Source: Streptomyces adustus (lineage in GTDB: Bacteria; Actinomycetota; Actinomycetes; Streptomycetales; Streptomycetaceae). From it: a stretch of DNA of 64,000 nt. The translations under genes were made by a program, and so were the position numbers. The notes under the pieces were generated by a model. The model was not told the DNA's origin, did not search any database, and saw nothing but the letters and a program-made list of their open reading frames with translations. The stretch lies in the NCBI RefSeq assembly GCF_009377175.1, contig NZ_VJZD01000007.1:1-64000 (forward strand). Reading direction: 5' to 3'. Position 1 is the stretch's first letter. Each line of letters begins with the position of its first letter. Below are positions 7,794-16,536 of this stretch, one piece after another.

Positions 7794-9974
7794 TCAGCGG
7801 CGATGGGCCAGGACCGCTATGTCCGCGCCGAAACCGACCACCAGCCGCCCGTCGGGCGCCATCGTCAGTCCCCTGATACGGGAAGGAAAGGCGTACACAC
7901 CGATTCGCTGACCTGTGCTTGCGTCCCACATCCATACGGTTCGGTCGCCGCCGGCGACGACGACAGGGCGACCGTCCAGCGTGCCGGTCGCCCCCGCACG
8001 CACTTCACTGGTGTGTCCCGTCAGCGGCGGTGCCAGCAGTTCGCCCGTGGCCAGGTCCCAAAGATGGACTCCTTCTGCTTTGAGGCTGGTGAGAATGACG
8101 CTGCGGCCTTCGAGTGTCTCCAGGGCGAGGGCGCCTCGTTGCCGCGGCTGCACTCCGATCCATCGGCTCGCGGTCAGGTCCCAGACGCGGCCTTCCCCGG
8201 TCACACCGACGAAGCGGCCGTCGACCGCCGCGAAGAACTCGATGGAGGGACTGGTGTACTCGCTGGTCGACCGTCCGTGCAGCTCTTCCCGGGTGGTCAG
8301 GTCCCATATCCGCACTGTCTTGTGCCAGTCGCCGCGGGTCAGGAGGGTGGGTCGTCCGTCCACCGTCCCCGCTGTCAGCAGGTCCACGGAATTGGTGTGG
8401 CCGGGCAGGGGCTCACCGCGCTGTCCCCTGCCGTCGAGGTCCCATATCCGTATTCTCGAGTCCGAGCCGCCGGTGACGACGACGCAACTGCCGTCCACGA
8501 CGGCCGTGGTGACCCCTGTCACGTAGTCGGCATGACCGGTCAGCCGGCTGCTCGTCTCCCTTTCACCGTCGAGGTCCCAGACCCGGACTGATCTGTCGTC
8601 CCCACCGGTGACCGCGAGGTGACGCCCGTTCACCACTGCCATCGCGACTCCCCGCACAGCCGCCTCGTGGCCCGTCAGCGACGGCCGCAGCTGCCTGAGG
8701 GTGGGCAGCTCCCACACCTCGACCGGCCCGTGGGCGGATGCGGCGAGGACGGCGGGGCGGTCGTGGAGCACCGTCACGGCTGCCGTTTCCACGGACATGG
8801 CCGCAGCGGGCCGACCGACCTGCTCGCGCGTGGCCAGGTTCCAGACGTGCACCTCGTAGGCGTTGGCGCTGACGGCCATCGGGCACTCGGACGCCGGATC
8901 CGTCGCCAGAAAGTGTGCCGTGGCGTTGAGGTCCGGAGTGACGCAGTGCCGTGCGTCGCCGTCGCCGTCGCCGTCGCCTTCCAGCGTCCGGTCGTACGCC
9001 GGGTCCGCGAATACGGGGGGCTCGTCGGGACGGTCGTCCAGGGCGCCGAGCTCCCGTCCCGTGATCAGGTCCCACACTCGGAGGGTTTCCTCCCCCGTGA
9101 TCAGGTCCGTCGCCGCAAGTTCTCTGGAGTGGCTGGTGACAGCGACGGGACGGCCGTCCAGCACCGTCGTCGCCAGAGTGGACGCAAAGCCGGTGTGCAG
9201 GGTCAACGGCTCACTGTGCTGGGAGAGGGTGGCCAGATCCCACACTCTCACCACGTCGTCGACGCAGGCGCCGACCACCACCGGCCGCCCCTCGACCACT
9301 CCCGCGGCCAGCAGTTTCACCCAGGAGTCATCGTCGGCGGAACACGTACCGAGCAGTTCTCCCCGCGCCAGGTCCCATACCCGAACGGTTTGGTCGGAGC
9401 CGCCGGTGACAGCGACGGGACGGCCGTCCAGCACGGCCGTCGCCAGCGTGCTTACGGCGCCGGTGCGAGCGGACACGGACTTGCCGTATCGGCTGCCCGT
9501 GGCCAGATCCCACGCGTGCAGCGTGCCGTCCTCGCAACCGGCGACAGCGAGTCCGCGGTCCTCCACGATCATGGTGGCCAACGCGCTCACCTTGGCCGGG
9601 ACGGGCAGTGCGTACCGCAGCCGGGAGTCCAGGTCGCTGCCTGTCGCCCACTGCACGACCCAGGGGTCATCCATCTCCTGGCGCACCGCGACCCGGGCGA
9701 TGTTTGTCGCCAGTTTCCGGTTCCCGTGCCGGGCGGCGTCCAGCGCCAGTACCTGCCGCCGCGTCCCCGCACCGGCGTCACGGTGCACATGCCCGGACGT
9801 CCGGTACACAGCGGCCGCCAGCATCTCCTCCTGCCCGCTGGCGCCGTCCAGGCCCGCGAGGATCAGCTCCGGGTCGCCGTGCACCAGCCATCCAGGATCG
9901 GTCAACCGGCCATCTGTCGCCGTAACTTCACGGTTCGGGCCGCTGCTCGGGAGTTCGCCGGACATGACCGGCAT
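7794..9974 (-). CDS. WD40-repeat beta-propeller protein (about 12 blades)
   Basis: A 726-residue protein made almost wholly of WD40 repeats, probably two propellers. At least twelve blade-ending motifs are visible (such as HAWDLATG, RVWDLARG, RVWDLITG, HVWNLATR, RIWDLDGR, HLWDLATG, WMWDASTG), with a 100-residue non-repeat N-terminus. No kinase, NACHT or signal sequence is attached, so it is a free cytoplasmic scaffold-type propeller. The start at ATG 9974 follows GAGGGTGG; the frame stays open further upstream, but that part overlaps the divergent gene at 10138. An insert of alternating Gly-Asp (EGDGDGDGDAR) is encoded by a (GTCGCC)4 microsatellite. It is divergent from another WD40 gene, which suggests joint function; the partner or process is unknown. 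Confidence 0.85.
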   Translation of the reverse strand: MPVMSGELPSSGPNREVTATDGRLTDPGWLVHGDPELILAGLDGASGQEEMLAAAVYRTSGHVHRDAGAGTRRQVLALDAARHGNRKLATNIARVAVRQEMDDPWVVQWATGSDLDSRLRYALPVPAKVSALATMIVEDRGLAVAGCEDGTLHAWDLATGSRYGKSVSARTGAVSTLATAVLDGRPVAVTGGSDQTVRVWDLARGELLGTCSADDDSWVKLLAAGVVEGRPVVVGACVDDVVRVWDLATLSQHSEPLTLHTGFASTLATTVLDGRPVAVTSHSRELAATDLITGEETLRVWDLITGRELGALDDRPDEPPVFADPAYDRTLEGDGDGDGDARHCVTPDLNATAHFLATDPASECPMAVSANAYEVHVWNLATREQVGRPAAAMSVETAAVTVLHDRPAVLAASAHGPVEVWELPTLRQLRPSLTGHEAAVRGVAMAVVNGRHLAVTGGDDRSVRVWDLDGERETSSRLTGHADYVTGVTTAVVDGSCVVVTGGSDSRIRIWDLDGRGQRGEPLPGHTNSVDLLTAGTVDGRPTLLTRGDWHKTVRIWDLTTREELHGRSTSEYTSPSIEFFAAVDGRFVGVTGEGRVWDLTASRWIGVQPRQRGALALETLEGRSVILTSLKAEGVHLWDLATGELLAPPLTGHTSEVRAGATGTLDGRPVVVAGGDRTVWMWDASTGQRIGVYAFPSRIRGLTMAPDGRLVVGFGADIAVLAHRR
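8955..8978. repeat. (GTCGCC)4 microsatellite inside WD40 gene
   Basis: Four perfect hexamer units encode alternating Gly-Asp on the minus strand between two WD40 blades. Being in-frame hexamers, copy-number change would lengthen or shorten the linker without a frameshift. Confidence 0.85.
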
Positions 9975-10137
9975 GGTAACCACGCCACCCTCGCCGACCG
10001 TCCGGGCACACACGCCGAAGGAATGTCCCGCAGCAACGTACGCACTTCCACTCGTCGATCGGATGACGAACCGAGGGAAGGCGTGCCGGACACCAAGCCG
10101 CCTGCTGATTGTCAGTGCCGCCTGCGAGACTCGTTCC
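9975..10137. promoter_or_regulatory. Divergent promoter region of two WD40 genes
   Basis: 163 bp separating the divergent starts at 9974 (minus) and 10138 (plus). It must hold both promoters; no clear palindrome or consensus -10/-35 pair was found by eye. Confidence 0.45.
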
Positions 10138-12171
10138 ATGATTGCGAAGCTGCCCTTGGACAGCCCTCGTTGGCGTGATTTTCGCGGCGTGAAGGTCGAG
10201 GAGATGCAGGTGCTCCTGGAGCAGCTGGCCTCCGCGGCTGCTACCGGGGGCGGCGAGGCGTGGCGGCGGACCTGGACGGACCTGTCCGGCCGGCTGATGG
10301 ATGACGGAGTCGTCGCCGACGGGGCGTATGCGGCCCTGCCGTATCTCGTCGAGGCGGCAGCGGTCCTGCCTCCGGGACAGACCGTTGGCTTCTGGGTGGA
10401 TCTCGGATTCATGGTGACCGCCGATTACCGGCCCTCCGTCCCGGCCGATCTCGAGGCGGGCTTCGGCGCCGCACTGCGGCTGGCCGAACGGGCGTGCGTC
10501 CGCAGCCTCCTCGCCGCGCCTGCTCCGGGGCCGGTCTGTGCCCAACTCGCGCTTTCCGGGCTGGCCTTGGCACGTCACCCCCTGGGCGAGGTGCTGTCGC
10601 AGTTCCCGGAACATCAGGAAGGCGGGCTGCTGTTGTCGTGCCCCGCATGCGAAAGCGACACCGAGTTCCCCGACTTCTTCGCGGACCCGATACGACCACC
10701 TCTCGATGCTCCTCTGCTGCCTGCTCCCTCCCCTGCGCGAGAGGAAGGACATCCCTGGGGCGAGGCCGCGGCGGTATTGCGGGAGGATGCGCTGGGGGAC
10801 GGGCCGGAGCCCTACCTACGGGTGGCGCGCGATGTCGCGGTGAAGGGGGTGTCCCCCGAGACACCAGGTCAGGCCGTCCTGTGTCTGGTCGCCGGGTTGG
10901 TCGCGGTCAGGGGCACCCCGCAACGGGCCGCGGGGGAGCTGGCACGTCGGCTGATGTCGCTCACCGGGCACTTCCGCTGCTGGGACTGCGAGCGGACGTG
11001 GACGATCGCGGACGGCCTGGCGGAGAACCCGGACGGTGCGCTCTCTCCACCCACTCCGACTCGGGCGTGGACGGAATCCGACGCGTCGACCGCGGCAGCG
11101 GAATGCGCGGCGGGCGGAGGAACCAGCCGCACGGCGGTCCGGTTCCGGCAGGAGCAGAACGTGGTGGTCGCGGCCGACGGCACACCCTGGGGCCGTATAA
11201 CGGCGTTCTCCGATTCCGTACCCGGTGCGGCCGGGGGCGTCGACGCTCTGGCGGTCGTGTTCCGCCCCGGTCGGCCGACCCTTGTGGCCGGCGCCGGGGA
11301 CAAGGGCGTGGTGTGCGTGTGGGACGTGACCGACGGCCGACTCGTCCACGATCCGCTGCCAGGGCATCCGGACGCCGTACGCTCGATGACCACCCTGCTC
11401 CTGCCCGACGGCCGCGCCCTCGTGGCGAGCGGAGGCGACAGCGGCACGATCGCCGTGTGGAACCCCCTCACGGGCCGGCCGGTTCGTGAACCTGCCGGTG
11501 ACTGGCCCGGTGGGGTGACCGCCATGTGCGCCGCTGTCGTCCCCGACGGCCGCACCCTGCTCGTCACCGCCACTCCCCGAGGATCCGTCCGGGTGTGGGA
11601 ACCGGGAAGCGGTGAGTGCGTCGGCCACCTCAACCCCTACGGCAGTCCGATCCGGTCGCTCACCGCCGTCCCGATCTCCGCCGACCACACGCTGATCGTC
11701 GCCGCGGACACCGCGGGTCGCGTGCACGTGTGGGATTCAGCCGTCGACGACCCCTGGGACCGCGGCGCGGCCGTGCCGCTGAACGTACGTGCGCTCGCCG
11801 ATGCCGACCACCGGGTGGCGGCCGTGGAGGCTGTCCCGACACCCGACCGAACGCTCCTGGCAACGGCGGACGGCCTCGGCGCGGTCATGCTGTGGGATCC
11901 GGCCACGGGTGCCCCGGTCGGCGATGGTCTGCCCAGTTCCACCGGCACCGTCGGCCCGCCGCTCCTCGCCGCGGCCACGGCACACGGCGGCCGCACCGTC
12001 CTGGTCACCGGCACCCGTCACGATCACCGGCTGCGGGTGTGGGAACCGCAGGCGGGCGACGTACGGCACATCATCTTGGACGTGTCGCTCACCTGTCTGG
12101 CCACGGCGGGTACGGAGCTGATCGTCGGACATGACCGCGGAGTCCTCCGCCTTCCGCTCATGAGGCAGTGA
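10138..12171 (+). CDS. WD40 protein with N-terminal CxxC-containing domain
   Basis: A 677-residue two-part protein. The N-terminal about 340 residues are alpha-helical, of a type I cannot name, and contain two separated CxxC pairs: CPAC (about residue 166) and CWDC (about 282), a spacing that could bind zinc. The C-terminal half is a six- or seven-bladed WD40 propeller with blade ends VCVWDVTDGR, IAVWNPLTGR, VRVWEPGSGE, VHVWDSAVD, VMLWDPATGA and LRVWEPQAGD. No signal peptide. The chosen ATG opens with MIAKLPLDSPRW; the open frame upstream is antisense to the neighbouring gene. It faces away from the other WD40 gene and is followed by a PQQ-repeat gene, forming a beta-propeller cluster of unknown role. 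Confidence 0.8.
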   Translation: MIAKLPLDSPRWRDFRGVKVEEMQVLLEQLASAAATGGGEAWRRTWTDLSGRLMDDGVVADGAYAALPYLVEAAAVLPPGQTVGFWVDLGFMVTADYRPSVPADLEAGFGAALRLAERACVRSLLAAPAPGPVCAQLALSGLALARHPLGEVLSQFPEHQEGGLLLSCPACESDTEFPDFFADPIRPPLDAPLLPAPSPAREEGHPWGEAAAVLREDALGDGPEPYLRVARDVAVKGVSPETPGQAVLCLVAGLVAVRGTPQRAAGELARRLMSLTGHFRCWDCERTWTIADGLAENPDGALSPPTPTRAWTESDASTAAAECAAGGGTSRTAVRFRQEQNVVVAADGTPWGRITAFSDSVPGAAGGVDALAVVFRPGRPTLVAGAGDKGVVCVWDVTDGRLVHDPLPGHPDAVRSMTTLLLPDGRALVASGGDSGTIAVWNPLTGRPVREPAGDWPGGVTAMCAAVVPDGRTLLVTATPRGSVRVWEPGSGECVGHLNPYGSPIRSLTAVPISADHTLIVAADTAGRVHVWDSAVDDPWDRGAAVPLNVRALADADHRVAAVEAVPTPDRTLLATADGLGAVMLWDPATGAPVGDGLPSSTGTVGPPLLAAATAHGGRTVLVTGTRHDHRLRVWEPQAGDVRHIILDVSLTCLATAGTELIVGHDRGVLRLPLMRQ

Positions 12172-12315
12172 ACGTGTTCGGCCGCGGCCGCGGCCTCGTG
12201 CGAGCCCGGTGCCATGGTCGGCTGCCGCGCCTGGTCGCTGGGCACGGCGTCAGCGAACGCCGCCGGAGGGCGCAAGGGTCCTCGGAACAGACGGTCCCGA
12301 CAGGGAGGGGAATCG

Positions 12316-13413
12316 ATGACTGATGCCGAGGTGACCGACAGAACGCTGTGGTGCGTGCCGGGCGGGGGCGTGCTCTACCGCACGCCCGCGATGGCCGACG
12401 GCGCCGTCCACGTCCTCGACGGGTTCTTCGATCTGGCGGCAATCGACGCGGACACCGGACAGCGGCGCTGGACGCTGCGCGCCGACGCCGGGATCGGGAC
12501 ATCGCCGGTGGCCGTCGACGGCGGCGTCTACTTCGCCGACACCGTCGGCTGTCTGACGGCGGTGGACGCCGCGACCGGCGAGGTGCGGTGGAAGTGGAGA
12601 GCGCGCCGGTCGAAGATGTCGAAACCGACGGTGGCCGACCACATCGTCTACTCCCTCGCGCACGACGGCAGCATGTGGGCGGTGGACGGACTCACCGGCC
12701 AACCGGTGTGGAACGTCAGGGTGGCGGACCATCCGACATCCAACGATCCATCGCCGGCCGTGTCCCAGGGGTCGCTGTACGCGGCCGTGGGAGGGCGCCT
12801 GCTGGCTCTGGACACCACCACCGGAAGCAGGCGTTGGGACGTACGCCCCTTCGGCGGCGTTCGGCAGACGCCGACGGTGGCCCGCGGCGTGGTGTACGTG
12901 GGCGGCGACGAAGGCCTGGTCGCGATGGACGCGGCGACGGGCCAGGAACGCTGGCGGCTGTCCCCGGGAGGGGCGGTGTGGGCGAGCCCCGCGGTGGACG
13001 AGGGCATCGCAGTCTTCGGTGTCGAGGGCTGGTGTCTGACCGCGGTGGACACGGGGACCGGCCAGGAGAGGTGGCGGGTGAAGACCCGCGGTGAGATCCA
13101 CTCGTCACCGGTGGTCGTCGACGCCACCCTGTACATCCGCAACGGGAAGCATCTGTGGGCCGTGGACGCGGTCACCGGGGAGGAACGCTGGAAGCAGGAG
13201 ACCGGAGCCGCTCAGGAGTCGTCGGCGGCGGTCGCGGACGGGACCGTGTACATCGGCAGCGAGGACGAGTCGCTCTGGGCGGTGGACGCGGTCACCGGTG
13301 AGGAACGCTGGCGCCTGCATACCGGCGGGGAGGTGCGTGCGACGCCCGTGGTGGCGGACGGAACCGTGTATGTCGGCAGCGAGGACGATTTCCTGTACGC
13401 GATTCACACCTGA
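12316..13413 (+). CDS. PQQ-like beta-propeller repeat protein
   Basis: A 365-residue protein of about eight PQQ-like (BamB/quinoprotein-type) repeats, each with an AVDAATGxxRW-like turn, for example AIDADTGQRRW, AVDAATGEVRW, ALDTTTGSRRW, AMDAATGQERW and two nearly identical AVDAVTGEERW. There is no signal peptide and no quinone-ligand set, so it is a cytoplasmic structural propeller rather than a dehydrogenase. The start ATG 12316 has a strong GGGAGGGG (12303-12310). Two repeats spaced exactly 120 bp apart (around 13160-13190 and 13280-13310) are almost identical in DNA, a sign of recent internal duplication. It follows the WD40 gene by 144 bp in the same direction. Confidence 0.85.
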   Translation: MTDAEVTDRTLWCVPGGGVLYRTPAMADGAVHVLDGFFDLAAIDADTGQRRWTLRADAGIGTSPVAVDGGVYFADTVGCLTAVDAATGEVRWKWRARRSKMSKPTVADHIVYSLAHDGSMWAVDGLTGQPVWNVRVADHPTSNDPSPAVSQGSLYAAVGGRLLALDTTTGSRRWDVRPFGGVRQTPTVARGVVYVGGDEGLVAMDAATGQERWRLSPGGAVWASPAVDEGIAVFGVEGWCLTAVDTGTGQERWRVKTRGEIHSSPVVVDATLYIRNGKHLWAVDAVTGEERWKQETGAAQESSAAVADGTVYIGSEDESLWAVDAVTGEERWRLHTGGEVRATPVVADGTVYVGSEDDFLYAIHT

Positions 13414-13434
13414 CGCCCCGCGTCCACGCCTGCC

Positions 13435-13953
13435 TCAGGCCGGGTAGCGCACGGTGAGGATCGCTTCGACGTCACCGGACACGGCGGCGTACACGTGCGG
13501 GATGTCGGCGGGCCAGTGAGCGTGTTCGCCCGGGCCTGCCTCGACGGGGGCCGAGGCCGCGCCGACGCGGGCCGTGCCGGACAGGACGATGAGGTGCTCC
13601 TGGGTGCCCGGGGGATGGGCATCGGATTCTTGGACGGCGCCGGTGCGGATGCGGATGCGGTAGATCTCGGTGACGGCGGCTGGGTCCTCGTACCGTTCGA
13701 CGAGAACCGCGTCCACGGCGCGGCCTGACAGCGTTGCTCGCGCCGGGTCGGGCCCGAGTACGGCGGTGAGGGGGCTGTCCAACGCGGTCGTGAGCGCGTA
13801 GAGGGTCTCCAGTGTGGCGTTGCGGCGCCCGGCTTCCAGTTCGGAGAGTGTGCCCTTGCCGACACCGGACAGGCGCGCCAGCGCGGACAGCGAGAGGTTG
13901 CGTTCCAGTCGTAGTTCACGCAGCCGACTGCCCACCTGCTGTGCCAGCTCCAT
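13435..13953 (-). CDS. XRE-family transcriptional regulator with cupin domain
   Basis: A 172-residue one-component regulator. The N-terminal HTH_3 domain (about residues 5-60: RLRELRLERNLSLSALARLSGVGKGTLSELEAGRRNATLETLYAL) is followed by a C-terminal cupin with the ligand or metal pocket sequence around GTQEHLIVLSGTARVG and ADIPHVYAAVSG. This architecture usually senses a small molecule (amino acid, amine or similar). It is divergent from the aminotransferase gene at 14051, and a 32-bp palindrome lies between them, so it most likely controls that gene and itself. Start choice: ATG 13953 has GGAG/GGGAG upstream; ATG 13977 would add eight residues but lacks a clear ribosome site. Confidence 0.9.
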   Translation of the reverse strand: MELAQQVGSRLRELRLERNLSLSALARLSGVGKGTLSELEAGRRNATLETLYALTTALDSPLTAVLGPDPARATLSGRAVDAVLVERYEDPAAVTEIYRIRIRTGAVQESDAHPPGTQEHLIVLSGTARVGAASAPVEAGPGEHAHWPADIPHVYAAVSGDVEAILTVRYPA

Positions 13954-14003
13954 ATCTCCCGCTCTCCACGAAGCCATTGACCGTCCCGGGCCGCATGCCT
14001 AGT

Positions 14004-14035
14004 GTTCCATAAACAGAACGTTCTGTTTACGGAAC
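14004..14035. promoter_or_regulatory. 32-bp near-perfect palindrome, likely operator of the XRE-cupin regulator
   Basis: The left half GTTCCATAAACAGAAC (14004-14019) and right half GTTCTGTTTACGGAAC (14020-14035) are reverse complements at 15 of 16 positions. It sits centrally between the divergent regulator and aminotransferase starts (13953 and 14051), the right half ending 15 bp before the aminotransferase ATG. The low local GC content stands out. Repression of both genes by the cupin regulator is the simplest reading. Confidence 0.85.
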
Positions 14036-14050
14036 GAAATGGGAGGCCTC

Positions 14051-15211
14051 ATGACCGTGTCGCGTCTGCAGCACATCCCGGGAATCGGAGTCGACATCGT
14101 GGGCGATGCCGCCGATGCAGCCCACGACCCCGACATGCTGCGGCTCGAGAATCTCGACACCGACCTGCGGCCGCCTCTCATCGCCCTCGACGTGACGCGG
14201 CGGGCGATCGATGACGACGCCGCGAACAGCTATCTCCCCTTCCACGGCCGACGCGGTCTGCGTGAGGCTGCCACTGCCCATGTCGGCCGGATCGCCGGCC
14301 GCGACTACGACCCGGCGGCAGGCTGCGCGATCGTCGCCGGGGGCCTCAACGGCGTCCTCAACGCACTGCTGGCCACCGTCGAGCCGGGGCAGGAGGTGGT
14401 GATCGGCGACCCGGTCTATGCCGGGCTCGTCAACAGAATCCGCCTCGCCGGCGGCGTCCCGAGACACGTGCCGTGCCGCCCGACGCCCACCGGCTGGCGC
14501 ACCGACCCGGCCGAACTGGCCGCCGCGGTAGGGCCGAAGACGGCGGCAGTGCTGGTGATGTCCCCCGCGATGCCCACCGGCGATCTGCTCGGACACGCAC
14601 ACTGGGACGCCTTGGCCCCGGCGGTGGCCGAGCGCGACTGCTGGGTGATCTACGACGCGGCCATGGAGCGCATCCGGTTCGACGGACAGGCCCCGGAGCA
14701 CCCCGCTGCCCATCCCCAACTGGCCGAGCACACCATCACGGTGGGCTCCGCGTCCAAGGAGCTGCGGCTCATCGGCTGGCGGGTCGGCTGGGTCGTCGGT
14801 CCGCCGCGCATCATGGCCGACGTCGCCCTGGTCGGCATGGCCAACGTGGTGACTCCCGTCGGCATCGCCCAGCAGGCGGTGGCTGCTGCCCTCGACGCTC
14901 CGGATGCGGACGCCGACGTGGCCGCGGCCACCGGCATCTGGCGGCAACGCTGCGACCTGATCCTGTCGGAACTGGCCGACTATCCGTGCGTACGGCCGCA
15001 CGGCGGCTGGTCGCTACTCATCGACACCACCGCGCTGGGCCTGACTCCGGCGGAGGCGTCCGAACGGCTCTTCCGGCACGGGAAGGTGGCGGCGACCCCC
15101 ATGGCCGGCTGGGGTCCACACGGCGACCACCACCTGCGGCTGGTCTTCGCCAACGAACCCGTCGAACGCCTCGACGGGCTACGGGACCGCTTCGTAGCCG
15201 CCTTCGGCTAG
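14051..15211 (+). CDS. PLP-dependent aminotransferase, class I/II fold
   Basis: A 386-residue fold-type I PLP enzyme. Visible are the substrate/PLP region around GGLNGVLNALLATV (about residues 97-110), the AMPTGDLLG variant of the usual NPTG motif (about 176-184), the D/A..Y element YDAAMERIRF (about 202-211) and the Schiff-base lysine in SASKELRLIGWRVGW (about 234-248). Asparagine of the usual NP-TG motif is replaced (SPAMPTG), which is also seen in divergent members. The start at ATG 14051 follows GGGAGG closely. It is controlled in all likelihood by the divergent XRE-cupin regulator through the 14004-14035 palindrome. The amino donor cannot be told. Confidence 0.88.
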   Translation: MTVSRLQHIPGIGVDIVGDAADAAHDPDMLRLENLDTDLRPPLIALDVTRRAIDDDAANSYLPFHGRRGLREAATAHVGRIAGRDYDPAAGCAIVAGGLNGVLNALLATVEPGQEVVIGDPVYAGLVNRIRLAGGVPRHVPCRPTPTGWRTDPAELAAAVGPKTAAVLVMSPAMPTGDLLGHAHWDALAPAVAERDCWVIYDAAMERIRFDGQAPEHPAAHPQLAEHTITVGSASKELRLIGWRVGWVVGPPRIMADVALVGMANVVTPVGIAQQAVAAALDAPDADADVAAATGIWRQRCDLILSELADYPCVRPHGGWSLLIDTTALGLTPAEASERLFRHGKVAATPMAGWGPHGDHHLRLVFANEPVERLDGLRDRFVAAFG

Positions 15212-15234
15212 AAGGTCTTCGAAGGGCAGGGCGT

Positions 15235-15987
15235 CTACAGATGGTCGTACATCCTGAACGTGTAGGTCGCGTCGTAGGTCATCAGATTTCCGCTCGAAGC
15301 CGGCAGCCCGAGCCGTGCGTTGAGGGGCGCTGTGAGCGGCCCGCAGTGTTCGGCGGCGGGAGCGGCGAAGGTGTCGTCGTACGCCGAGAACTTGATCAGC
15401 GGCGGATCCTGTGAGACCCACTGCGACGGCCCCGACCGCTTCATCCGGAAGTCGACCGGCTGGTTCGTCCCGATGGTGCATCCCTGCGGCAGCAGCGGGC
15501 TCAGCAGCCGGAAGCGCAGGCTGAACTGCCCGGTGTAGAAGTCGGATCGGCCACCGTACTCCGGCTTGATCGCCAGTCGAAGCCGCCGCGGGTCCTTGCC
15601 GGCCGAGGTGCCGGTCAGTCCGCCCGGAACGGAGGTCGGTGCACTGTGCATCGCACCCCACACCTGCCCGTCGGTGCCGTCCGGCAGCGGCCCCTCGGCG
15701 TGCGTCATGGTGATCGGAGCGAGGGTCACGACGGCCTTGCCCATCGTCAACTGCGGTGACGCAGTGTGCACTTCACACCTCCAGCGAGCCGGATCGGCAC
15801 CGGCGGGAAGGGGCGGGCAGTCACTGAAATCGGTAGCGGACCGGGCAGTGGCGGTACGAGGTTCGGCGTGCGCGGTACCCGGTGTGTACAGCCCCGCAAG
15901 GCCTGTCAGGGCAGCAGCGCCGACGAGAGCGACCGCCGCGCGGCGGGCGAGGGACGGGCGGGAGAGATCGGCAGTGGTGTTCGGCAT
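15235..15987 (-). CDS. Secreted protein, unknown function
   Basis: A 250-residue exported protein. The N-terminus has positive residues (SLARRAAV), a hydrophobic core (about residues 17-35) and a signal peptidase site near TAHAEP (about residue 38). The mature part is rich in beta-strand-like sequence, has four or five cysteines that may pair, and matches no family I know. The ATG at 15987 is preferred: GGGAGG lies 9 bp upstream, whereas an earlier ATG at 15996 directly abuts that site. It ends 23 bp after the convergent aminotransferase gene. Confidence 0.75.
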   Translation of the reverse strand: MPNTTADLSRPSLARRAAVALVGAAALTGLAGLYTPGTAHAEPRTATARSATDFSDCPPLPAGADPARWRCEVHTASPQLTMGKAVVTLAPITMTHAEGPLPDGTDGQVWGAMHSAPTSVPGGLTGTSAGKDPRRLRLAIKPEYGGRSDFYTGQFSLRFRLLSPLLPQGCTIGTNQPVDFRMKRSGPSQWVSQDPPLIKFSAYDDTFAAPAAEHCGPLTAPLNARLGLPASSGNLMTYDATYTFRMYDHL

Positions 15988-16077
15988 GACCGACATCCTC
16001 CCGATCGTGCCGGACCGGCCGCCATCGGTGACCACCCTGTCTCAACCCTGAGTCGGCCCTGACGACTTGTCGGGGGG

Positions 16078-16536
16078 TCAGACCGGCGCGGCGTCGGCCG
16101 ACGACGGTGTGGTGTACGGCCGCCCTTCCAGGGCCTCGGCGAGCTGTGCGAGCAGGTGATCCAACTCGTCGCCCGCGAACAGATGCCCCAAGTCCCGCCA
16201 GTCGGAACGCACTTCGCGTGCCATCGACTGCCAGCGCTGCATGCCCCGCGGGGTGAGGCGGGCCAGGACGCGGCGTCGGTCGGCCGGGTCGACGCGACGG
16301 TAGACCAGGTTCTGGTCGACGAGCTGGTCCATCAGTTTGGTGAGGCTCGGCGCCGGCAGGAAGGCGTGGTCGGCGAGGGCGGTCATGTTGTGGCCCTGCC
16401 CGTCGGAGAGCAGATCGAGCACCCGCCATGCCTCCACGGAGCAGTCGAACTCGTCCAGAAGCGACTGCACTCGACGCACGGCGAGACGTTCGGCCCGCGT
16501 GAGCAGGTAGAGCAGTTTCTCGGGCCGTCTCGCCAT
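16078..16536 (-). CDS. MarR-family transcriptional regulator
   Basis: A 152-residue winged-helix regulator. The recognition region is ALADHAFLPAPSLTKLMDQLVDQNLVYRR (about residues 54-82), followed by the wing DPADRRRVLARLTPRGMQRW (about 84-103), the classic MarR D-x-R-D-R-R-x-x-x-x-x-LT pattern. It probably binds a palindrome as a dimer and responds to a phenolic or other small ligand. GGAGG lies 7 bp before the ATG. It stands between a secreted-protein gene and the divergent urea transporter operon, 397 bp away, so regulation of that operon is possible but unsupported. Confidence 0.9.
   Translation of the reverse strand: MARRPEKLLYLLTRAERLAVRRVQSLLDEFDCSVEAWRVLDLLSDGQGHNMTALADHAFLPAPSLTKLMDQLVDQNLVYRRVDPADRRRVLARLTPRGMQRWQSMAREVRSDWRDLGHLFAGDELDHLLAQLAEALEGRPYTTPSSADAAPV

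Noticed and set aside
12180-12195. 16-bp palindrome GGCCGCGGCCGCGGCC after the WD40 gene
   Set aside because: Simple GC repeat that is self-complementary in several registers; too common in this composition to call a terminator or operator.
13414-13434. Terminator between PQQ-repeat and XRE genes
   Set aside because: Only 21 bp with a weak CCTGA/TCAGG pairing; not convincing.
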